A stretch of 7,468 bases of DNA from Christensenella sp. UBA3700 (lineage in GTDB: Bacteria; Bacillota; Clostridia; Christensenellales; UBA3700): NCBI GenBank assembly GCA_002372775.1, contig DFIJ01000112.1, forward strand, positions 1 to 7,468, written 5' to 3'. Shown in pieces: positions 1 through 5,480 of the stretch. Position 1 is the stretch's first letter. The number at the start of each line of letters is the position of its first letter. The notes below the pieces were generated by a model that ran no database searches, was not told the DNA's origin, and was given only the letters and a program-made list of their open reading frames with translations. Both the position numbers and the translations under genes were made by a program.

Positions 1-411
1 CTTATTGAAGAAACTCGTGATATGTTCCAAAGAACTTCAGATGAAGTTGCTCTAACAAAAGCTGAAATGACAAGAATCAATAAGGCTATTGATAGAGTTC
101 TTGAAAAAGTAAGAATGGAAAATGCTGCTGCATCTACTGCTGCGGTATTAGATAAGATAGATACAAAGGAAATTTTAGCAGAAAGATTAATTGCTCAAAT
201 TGAAAAAGAAAGAGCTATGATTATGCGTGCTAAGAAGAAGAGAGAAGAAGCTCTAGCTAGAGAGCGTGCTGCATTAGAGGTTGTTGAAGAAAGAGAAACC
301 AAGCGACTTCAAGAATTAGATGCACAAATTGCGAAGCATGCTGCTGGTGAAGATATGGATGAAAGCATAGTATATGCAGGAATAAATAGTGACAAGAATG
401 GAACAGTGTAA
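1..411 (+). CDS. C-terminal part of a coiled-coil protein of unknown function (5' end outside window)
   Basis: The reading frame is open from the first base and ends at TAA 409-411, so 136 codons are visible and the true start lies upstream. An internal ATG at 22 has no convincing ribosome binding site and is probably not the start. The visible part is almost entirely charged helix, rich in Glu, Lys, Arg and Ala. There are long heptad-like stretches around ATG-numbered residues 55-105 (for example IEKERAMIMRAKKKREEAL), which indicates a coiled coil. It has no membrane segment, cysteine or recognisable catalytic motif, so this part should be cytoplasmic. The stop lies 23 bases inside the signal peptidase gene, so the two are probably co-transcribed and translationally coupled. 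Because both peptidases downstream have charged helical cytoplasmic tails, a scaffold or partner role is conceivable, but that is inference. The family is not recognised. Confidence 0.75.
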   Translation, partial: LIEETRDMFQRTSDEVALTKAEMTRINKAIDRVLEKVRMENAAASTAAVLDKIDTKEILAERLIAQIEKERAMIMRAKKKREEALARERAALEVVEERETKRLQELDAQIAKHAAGEDMDESIVYAGINSDKNGTV

Positions 412-1135
412 AAAGAAAATAGTATTACCTAGATGGTTAGAAATAACCCTAAAAATAGTTGAATGGTCCATAATTCTTTTTATAGTTGGCTGCTTTTTAA
501 CATTAGTAGCACAAAGAATGGTTGGAGAAACGCCTTCGCTATTTGGTTATACAACATATTCGGTTCTTACAGATTCGATGGAACCTACATACAATGTTGG
601 TGATGTTGTTGTTTGTAAGAGAATAAAGAATGTTACAAAAGATGATGTTGCAGTTGGCGATGTAATAAGTTTTATTGCTCCTAAGGGATTCAATAAAAAC
701 GATGCTCTTGTTGGACATACTATAACTCACAGAATATGGGAAGGACCATATCAGGATGAAGATGGACAATGGTATGTAAGGACAATAGGAGATAATGTAG
801 CAGCAATTCAGGATACAGTTCCAATTCCTCTTGAGAATATTCAAGGTGTTGTTGTTGGTTCTAGTCCGATTATATCTAAACTAGCAAACTTTTTATCTAA
901 ATGGTATGGCTTTGTTGTGTTAATAGTTATTCCACTTTTGTGCGTTCTTGCTTGGCAAATAATTGTTCTTGCTAAACAGGGTGCAAAAGAAAGAATGGAA
1001 GAGATAAAAAAGAATCAAGTATTGATGATAGAAAGACAAGTTCAACAAGACTTGGAAGAAGAAATAAAGAGAAAAGCTGTTGAAGAATATATAAAACAGC
1101 AAAAAACAAAGGAGAATAATGGCTCTAACACATAA
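389..1135 (+). CDS. sipW: Signal peptidase I, ER-type / SipW-like, with a C-terminal cytoplasmic helical tail
   Basis: This is a membrane serine protease that removes signal peptides from exported proteins, acting on the outer face of the membrane. Membrane segments lie near residues 21-42 and 172-195, with the catalytic domain between them. The nucleophile box is TDSMEPT (Ser63), followed by a GDVVV box at 71-75. THRIW at 113-117 supplies His114 where bacterial LepB-type enzymes use Lys, and GDN at 134-136 supplies Asp135. Ser-His-Asp is the signature of the ER/archaeal/SipW branch. The tail after the second membrane segment (196-248) is a charged helix with EEEIKRKAVEEY at 223-234. The GTG start at 389 is preferred because AGGA at 378-381 is 7 bases upstream; the in-frame ATG at 398 lies too far from it. 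The gene overlaps both neighbours, by 23 and 17 bases. Its likely substrates are the exported proteins encoded downstream. The symbol is given at family level only. Confidence 0.93.
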   Translation: MTRMEQCKKKIVLPRWLEITLKIVEWSIILFIVGCFLTLVAQRMVGETPSLFGYTTYSVLTDSMEPTYNVGDVVVCKRIKNVTKDDVAVGDVISFIAPKGFNKNDALVGHTITHRIWEGPYQDEDGQWYVRTIGDNVAAIQDTVPIPLENIQGVVVGSSPIISKLANFLSKWYGFVVLIVIPLLCVLAWQIIVLAKQGAKERMEEIKKNQVLMIERQVQQDLEEEIKRKAVEEYIKQQKTKENNGSNT

Positions 1136-1985
1136 GGAAACAGAAGAGATCATTAAAAACAAAACCCTAAGGGCAGCGTCTTCCACAAGAACTGCTACTA
1201 AGGTTATTGTTATGATTTTGATTGGCGCTCTTGTTATCACAGGTGGCGCTTATGGTGTTATGACTATTATTGATAACAATGCGATGACAGTATCTGTATC
1301 TAACGGAAAAAATACAGGTCTATCTTTGTCTGAATATGAAGACTTTTATGAATCTACAACTAGACTAGATATGAAGGCTCCAGAAAGCATGAATGCCTAT
1401 ACGTATCCATATTTTAACATTTCGTCACAACTTTTAGGAAAAGAGGGAGCTCATCATGCAGATGGGTTTATAGCATATAGTTTCTTCTTAAAGAATGTTG
1501 ATGTTACAAGAGATTGTTTATATACATTAGGTATTGAGGTTCAAAAAGATACTAAGAACTTAGCCGCTGCTCTAAGAATAATGGTAATAGAGAGTGACTT
1601 AAATAATGAAAATGAAGTAAGTAATGTAAACATATATTCTATGATAAAAACTGATGGAACAGCTGAATATATATCGTATAATGATTGTGTAGATGATCAA
1701 GTTCCAATTCCTCTAGAACAACTTAATGATTCATATGAGTTACTAAATACTAATGTTGCTACTCCTTTTCTGGGAGAAGTGTATGATGAAGAAGGTAATG
1801 ATTTGGGTTATTTTGCTACGAGAGAGCAGCACAAAGAATTAAAAGCTAATACTTATAGAAAATACACAATAGTAATGTGGCTAGAAGGAACGGATTTACA
1901 ATGTGATAATAATATCTTGGGAGGCAGATGCTCAGTTAAGGTAGAGTTTGCTTTAGAAGAGTATTCTGATCCTGTCGTATACTAA
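1119..1985 (+). CDS. TasA/camelysin-like exported protein, probable signal peptidase substrate
   Basis: This 288-residue protein starts at ATG 1119 with AAAGGAG at 1108-1114, inside the end of the peptidase gene. A basic, unusually long n-region of about 28 residues precedes one hydrophobic segment at 29-51; the rest should be outside the cell. After the segment comes SVSNGKNTGLSLSE (58-71). This matches the position where TasA-type proteins have their post-signal start of the mature beta-sandwich. Near the C-terminus YTIVMWLEGTDLQCDNNILGG (249-269) resembles a WLEGxDxxCxxxIxGG motif that I associate with SipW-dependent TasA-like proteins of Firmicutes. Four cysteines (133, 190, 262, 271) are predicted to be extracellular and could form disulfides. 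By analogy with TasA and camelysin it may form surface fibres or matrix. Whether it is cleaved or stays anchored cannot be told from the sequence. Confidence 0.8.
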   Translation: MALTHKETEEIIKNKTLRAASSTRTATKVIVMILIGALVITGGAYGVMTIIDNNAMTVSVSNGKNTGLSLSEYEDFYESTTRLDMKAPESMNAYTYPYFNISSQLLGKEGAHHADGFIAYSFFLKNVDVTRDCLYTLGIEVQKDTKNLAAALRIMVIESDLNNENEVSNVNIYSMIKTDGTAEYISYNDCVDDQVPIPLEQLNDSYELLNTNVATPFLGEVYDEEGNDLGYFATREQHKELKANTYRKYTIVMWLEGTDLQCDNNILGGRCSVKVEFALEEYSDPVVY

Positions 1986-2002
1986 AAGAAGGAGTATTAC
2001 TA

Positions 2003-2920
2003 ATGGGAAAAGTTAAGAAGGAAAATCAACCAGAGTCAAGAACAAAAAAGATAGTTAATATTGTAGTAATGGCAATAGAGGTGCTAATTATCATTGCATG
2101 TATAACATTGTCTATTATGGTAATTATTGGATCAAAATCAACAACAGAGGAACTTGGTTCTGGACTAAATATGACAGTAGTTTTAACAGAATCTATGAAC
2201 GGAAGTGTTGAAAAGAGCGATTATTCAGATGCTTCTCATCCTATTAGTTCATTTGCAGCAGGAGATTTATTGTTTATTAAATCAATGTCTACAAATGAAG
2301 AATATGCAACACTAAAGGTAGGAGATGTTGTTACTTATGTTGGCAACGTTGCTGGAACAAGTCAGTTAATTACCCACAGAATCGTAAAGATTGAAGAGAA
2401 TGAAGCTACTGGCGGATATGTTTTCTATACACTTGGTGATGCTGAAAGAGCAACTGTTAGTTACTATACTCCAGAACAACAAGAAGAAGATAATATTCAA
2501 AGATCAAAGAAATACTATAGCGAAAGCATTCAAGGTGTAGTTGTTGCTAAAGTATCTAAAGTTGGTAACGTTATAGCTTGGTTCCAAGATTCAAATCATT
2601 TCTTATGGTCAGTTGTTGTACCACTTGCGTTACTTCTTGTATATAACGTATATGAATTAATTAGAATGATTATGGCAGCAAGAATTAAGAAGATTGAGCA
2701 AAAGTCTAAAGAAGAATTAGAATCTATTAAGCTTTCTATGGCTCAAAGTGCTGCTCAAACTGTAGATAGTTCTATTGAAGAAGAAATTAAGAGAAAGGCT
2801 ATTGAAGAGTATTTAGCAAAAATGGCAGCACAAAGTGCAGCCGCAGCAAATGTAGAGGATAAGCCTGTAGATGCTGTTGTTACTAAATCTGAAGAGATAG
2901 ACGAAAAGAAAGAGGAATAG
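2003..2920 (+). CDS. sipW: Second SipW-like signal peptidase I, divergent, with a long cytoplasmic tail
   Basis: A 305-residue paralogue of the upstream peptidase. Start ATG 2003 has AGAAGGAG at 1987-1994 with 8-base spacing. Membrane segments lie near 18-43 and 201-222. Catalytic residues are readable: TESM with Ser64, THRIV with His125, and LGDA with Asp146. It therefore keeps the Ser-His-Asp set of the ER/SipW branch. IQGVVV at 176-181 matches IQGVVV at 151-156 of the first enzyme. It differs in having about 15 extra residues between the serine box and the GDLLF box (87-91), and it lacks the Pro-Thr after SM. The C-terminal tail (from about 223) is an 80-residue charged helix. It contains EEEIKRKAIEEY at 259-270, almost identical to the other enzyme's tail, then an Ala-rich and acidic end. 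Three exported proteins follow within a few bases, which makes them the natural candidate substrates. The symbol is given at family level only. Confidence 0.9.
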   Translation: MGKVKKENQPESRTKKIVNIVVMAIEVLIIIACITLSIMVIIGSKSTTEELGSGLNMTVVLTESMNGSVEKSDYSDASHPISSFAAGDLLFIKSMSTNEEYATLKVGDVVTYVGNVAGTSQLITHRIVKIEENEATGGYVFYTLGDAERATVSYYTPEQQEEDNIQRSKKYYSESIQGVVVAKVSKVGNVIAWFQDSNHFLWSVVVPLALLLVYNVYELIRMIMAARIKKIEQKSKEELESIKLSMAQSAAQTVDSSIEEEIKRKAIEEYLAKMAAQSAAAANVEDKPVDAVVTKSEEIDEKKEE

Positions 2921-2925
2921 GATAA

Positions 2926-3792
2926 ATGTCTGCAAATGTAGAAAAACACATAACGCCTATATTGTTAATAGTTGTGGCATTGGTGGCTTTAGTGTCTACA
3001 TTTGCGTGGTTTTCTATAAACGAAGCTTCAATTTCTTATACAACATTTAATTCAGGTTCATCAACAAGTTTTTCGCTAACACAAGAATCTGGTTTTATAG
3101 ACGGTGTTTATACAGCGGGCGAAGAAGATTATTACCAAGGTCAAAAAGGATTTGATGAAGAAGGTAATCAATATCCTGCTGCTGATTCTGATGCTCCATA
3201 TGGTTTTACATATAATCTTATGTATAGAATGTCCAGTGGAAGTGCGGTAAATGTTAGAGTATCTTTAGATAAAGTTATTATAACTTTAGGAGAAACATAT
3301 AATTATTCTTTACAAAAAACAATAGATGAAATTATCGTTGGTTCTCACATAGAAGCAGAATATTTAGACCAATATTATTCAACAAGCATAGATTCACTCC
3401 CATCAGGTATTGGTGCGAGTGATTTTTATTGTGTTTGCACTCAAGATAAGTCTCAAGTTACACATTTTGTTATAAACGGAAGTCTATATACTAGTACATA
3501 TTTCTATTTAGATTATTGGGAAAGTACGGTTTCAGGCGTTGAAAGAAATGGTATAGGATATGTAAGCGCAAGATTAGGTGGTGTTACTCTGCCATATATG
3601 TCTGATGAAAATGCAGAAACTACTACACTTGGGGGTGGTGTTACTGCTCAAGGTAGAGCTAATTATATAGGTATTTATATTGGATTCTTTGGAAAGGATA
3701 CTAGTACAGGTGTATATAACAAGCAATTTTTATTTAGCGATCCTATATTCCAAGGATCAATATTTGATTTTGAATTAAGTGCGGGGGCATAG
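2926..3792 (+). CDS. Exported protein with SipW-type signal segment, family not recognised
   Basis: A 288-residue protein starting at ATG 2926, five bases after the peptidase stop, with AAAGAGGA at 2909-2916. One hydrophobic segment lies at 10-29 and ends in STFAWFSIN, resembling the end of TasA-type signal sequences (aromatic residues, then a polar turn). The mature part is rich in Ser, Thr, Tyr, Gly and alternating hydrophobic residues, which suggests beta structure. It contains a CVC pair at 169-171 and no second membrane segment. The last 40 residues (NYIGIYIGFFG, then FSDPIFQGSIFDFEL) look like terminal beta strands; there is no LPXTG-like sorting signal. Its place directly after the second signal peptidase suggests it is processed by that enzyme and joins a surface fibre or matrix. 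No named family can be claimed with certainty, so TasA-like fold is inference. Confidence 0.8.
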   Translation: MSANVEKHITPILLIVVALVALVSTFAWFSINEASISYTTFNSGSSTSFSLTQESGFIDGVYTAGEEDYYQGQKGFDEEGNQYPAADSDAPYGFTYNLMYRMSSGSAVNVRVSLDKVIITLGETYNYSLQKTIDEIIVGSHIEAEYLDQYYSTSIDSLPSGIGASDFYCVCTQDKSQVTHFVINGSLYTSTYFYLDYWESTVSGVERNGIGYVSARLGGVTLPYMSDENAETTTLGGGVTAQGRANYIGIYIGFFGKDTSTGVYNKQFLFSDPIFQGSIFDFELSAGA

Positions 3793-3795
3793 TAG

Positions 3796-4464
3796 ATGAA
3801 AGCGTTAAGACCAACAAAAATTTTGATATTAACGATTTCCTTAGTAGCAGCTCTTGTTATAGTTGCAACTTCGTTTACTCTTGCCTTTTGGGGTGGAAAT
3901 CCTAGTATAGATAGTAATACTGCTAATATTGACACCGGAGCGAATTCTACGTATAAGTATTTAGTTTTTGCTCCAAATGATAGTGCATATGCTGACTTAG
4001 ATTATAGACTTGTATGGAATGAAGCTACAGGAAAGTTCGTCTTATATGAATATGACGCAGACGAGAACACTTCACTTCTTGGAAATGCTGTTGTTATATC
4101 TTCAGTTAAGGTTATTGGTTATATAGGAACACAAGGTGAATACGAAGATGTTATAATCCCAAGCACAATTAGTTATGGTAATAGCACACTATCTGTTAAC
4201 ACAATAGATTTAAATATGACAGATTATGATGCGCTAAAGGCAATAAAGTCTATTCAAATACCTGTTGCTATAACAAGAATTATGGGCGCCTCATTTAGTG
4301 GCCTTGAGAATTTAAGTAAAGTTGTATTTACTGGAAGATCATACCAAAGTAATTTGCAAATATCTACAAATGCTTTTATTGGAACAAATGCTGTTTTCTA
4401 TTTTAAAGCTAGTAGCAGTGGTGTTGAAACAAGTGGAATTATTACAAAAGGAGATGTTGTTTAG
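3796..4464 (+). CDS. Exported protein with BspA-type leucine-rich repeats and a SipW-type signal segment
   Basis: A 222-residue protein starting at ATG 3796, three bases after the preceding stop. Only a weak G-rich ribosome site (GGGGG, 3783-3787) is present, so translational coupling is likely. A basic start (MKALRPTK) is followed by a hydrophobic segment at about 9-31 ending LAFWGG. Residues 104-140 (VKVIGYIG, then VIIPSTI and VNTIDLN) and 152-180 fit the LRR_5/BspA pattern. The second unit reads IQIPVAITRIMGASFSGLEN followed by LSKVVFTG, matching the family's 'IPxxVTxIgxxAFxgcxxLxxVxFxg' scheme, although the usual 'IG' is 'IM'. BspA-like repeats are known from surface adhesins and host- or protein-binding proteins. 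There are no cysteines. It is short for the family, with only about two repeats. An adhesive or recognition subunit of the same surface structure is a reasonable inference. Confidence 0.75.
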   Translation: MKALRPTKILILTISLVAALVIVATSFTLAFWGGNPSIDSNTANIDTGANSTYKYLVFAPNDSAYADLDYRLVWNEATGKFVLYEYDADENTSLLGNAVVISSVKVIGYIGTQGEYEDVIIPSTISYGNSTLSVNTIDLNMTDYDALKAIKSIQIPVAITRIMGASFSGLENLSKVVFTGRSYQSNLQISTNAFIGTNAVFYFKASSSGVETSGIITKGDVV

Positions 4465-5145
4465 TTGAGAAGAGGATTGATGGTAATCTTAATAGTTGTC
4501 TCAATTGTTGTAGTAGTTGCAATAATAGGTGCTACTTATACTTTCTATTCTCAAGGTAAAACTTCTTTTGAATTCGTTGTAGGCAGTAAATCTGGTGCAG
4601 AGATTGGCCTTAGTGTAAAGACCTCTAATGGCGGACTTGTTCCAGCAGAAACTAGTGGATCAGGATTAGATTATTCAGCAAGTGCTAATGATTCACAAGA
4701 AAGTTATGCAGGTTTTGTTGTTGAGTGTAACTGTATGACGTCAAGTATATCTTTAGATATAACAATAGGCGATGTATCTTATAAGAAAAATGGGGTTGCA
4801 CTAGATTCTAATTTAGCAGACTATTTAGATGACGCTATAGAGTATACAGTTATATATGAGAACTTTGTAACTACAGTTGTTAATAACGAAGATGTTTACT
4901 CTGATGGCAAATCTACTTTATATACAACTTCTCAAGTAAAAGCCATGTCTTTAACATGGAATGAAGCCTCATCTGGAACTACTAACGCATGGCGTATTAA
5001 TAATATTTTAGCTACATCTACACATGCAAAATCTTATGCGCATGTATATGTAAGGTTTAAATCTACTTATACTCAAGAGCTAATTCCCGAAGCTCTTTTT
5101 GATAACGTAGAGATTTCATTTACATTATTCTCGGAAAAAGTTTAG
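4465..5145 (+). CDS. TasA-like exported protein
   Basis: A 226-residue protein and the last gene of the operon. The TTG at 4465 directly follows the upstream stop and has AAAGGAG at 4447-4453, 11 bases away. It is preferred over ATG 4480 because it supplies the Arg-Arg needed before the hydrophobic segment (about 6-24). The segment ends GATYTFYSQG, very like TasA-type signals (G-T-Y-x-F-F/Y-S). Next comes FEFVVGSKSGAEIGLSVK (35-52), in the position where TasA has its mature N-terminus; cleavage around residues 39-41 is plausible. The remainder is beta-rich, with a CNC pair at 88-90. The C-terminus (YAHVYVRF, then ELIPEALFDNVEISFTLFS) resembles the closing strands of TasA-like sandwiches. The probable role is a subunit of an extracellular fibre processed by one of the two peptidases. 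The exact start (4465 or 4480) remains open. Confidence 0.78.
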   Translation: MRRGLMVILIVVSIVVVVAIIGATYTFYSQGKTSFEFVVGSKSGAEIGLSVKTSNGGLVPAETSGSGLDYSASANDSQESYAGFVVECNCMTSSISLDITIGDVSYKKNGVALDSNLADYLDDAIEYTVIYENFVTTVVNNEDVYSDGKSTLYTTSQVKAMSLTWNEASSGTTNAWRINNILATSTHAKSYAHVYVRFKSTYTQELIPEALFDNVEISFTLFSEKV

Positions 5146-5152
5146 TAATTTT

Positions 5153-5187
5153 ATTGCCCTTATATTATATATAAAGGGTGAATTTTA
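5153..5187 (+). terminator. Possible terminator hairpin after the operon
   Basis: CCCTTATAT at 5157-5165 pairs with ATATAAAGGG at 5169-5178 around a three-base loop, giving nine base pairs with one bulged A. It begins 12 bases after the last stop codon and is followed by AATTTTAT, an interrupted T run. The stem is mostly A-T, so termination may be partial. Its position just before a gap and a new promoter supports the call. Confidence 0.5.
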
Positions 5188-5220
5188 TCTTAAAAAAGCG
5201 TGAAAAACCGCTTAAATATT

Positions 5221-5258
5221 GTCCATAAAATGATATATAAATCCCCAATTAGTCCATA
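5221..5258 (+). repeat. Two direct copies of GTCCATA, 31 bases apart
   Basis: GTCCATA occurs at 5221-5227 and 5252-5258, each preceded by ATT or ATTA and followed by AAA- or TAAA-rich sequence. The start-to-start distance of 31 bases is close to three helical turns, which would put both copies on the same face of the DNA. This would suit a pair of protein-binding sites. In AT-rich DNA a seven-base repeat can arise by chance, so the call is tentative. Confidence 0.3.
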
Positions 5259-5429
5259 TAAATTTGTGTTAAGATAGTCATTTTCTATTAAAATCCATAG
5301 CAGGTAGAAGCTTTAAAAAGGTTAAAAATTATTTTTCATAGTCAAATCTCTTAAGGAATCTTTAAGGTGAATTGTAAAATGACCATTAAAATATTATAAA
5401 TATATATAAATATATAAATTAAAAATCTC

Positions 5430-5457
5430 TTGCGAGCGTTCTTTTTATTTATATTAT
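5430..5457 (+). promoter_or_regulatory. Sigma-A-like promoter for the large surface protein gene
   Basis: TTGCGA at 5430-5435 (4 of 6 to TTGACA) and TATTAT at 5452-5457 (5 of 6 to TATAAT) are separated by 16 bases. An A/T tract just upstream (5390-5425) could act as an UP element. Transcription would start near 5464 and leave a leader of only about 17 bases. The -35 box overlaps a small inverted repeat, CTCTTGCGAG at 5428-5437, which might be incidental. Confidence 0.55.
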
Positions 5458-5470
5458 AAGTACAAAAATT

Positions 5471-5477
5471 AAAGGAG
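5471..5477 (+). promoter_or_regulatory. Ribosome binding site that leaves two possible starts
   Basis: AAAGGAG at 5471-5477 lies 3 bases from ATG 5481 and 9 bases from the in-frame GTG 5487. The spacing favours GTG and the codon favours ATG. A gene in the same window (1119) also uses a short 4-base gap, so ATG is kept. The choice changes the protein by two residues only. Confidence 0.6.
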
Positions 5478-5480
5478 CAA

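Larger units (their letters stand above)
5146..5480. other. 335-base AT-rich intergenic region
   Basis: No gene is supported here. Contents in order: the hairpin described separately; a small stem AAGCG/CGCTT (5196-5200 with 5209-5213, 8-base loop); two GTCCATA copies at 5221 and 5252; a CTTAAGG/CTTTAAGG near-repeat (5350-5356, 5360-5367); a TCATTTT near 5279 complementary to AAAATGA near 5376; an almost pure A/T tract at 5390-5425; then the promoter. The region is long for a genome with such tight gene packing, so it may carry regulation of the large surface protein. No known riboswitch consensus was recognised. Confidence 0.7.

Noticed and set aside
539..844. Antisense open frame within the first peptidase gene (similar ones at 920-1240, 2755-2949 and 3675-3935)
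   Set aside because: Each lies opposite a well-supported gene, has no ribosome binding site or recognisable family, and its composition is what reverse translation of AT-rich coding DNA produces.
5229..5276. Short 15-codon open frame in the intergenic region
   Set aside because: No ribosome binding site and no family; expected by chance in this composition.
5379..5399. Possible six-residue leader peptide (MTIKIL) with AAGGTG 9 bases upstream
   Set aside because: It lies upstream of the predicted promoter at 5430-5457, has no attenuator-like structure after it, and is too short to separate from chance.
5146..5480. Riboswitch such as a cyclic di-GMP sensor upstream of the adhesin gene
   Set aside because: No recognisable conserved core of a known class was found, and the predicted promoter leaves a leader of only about 17 bases.
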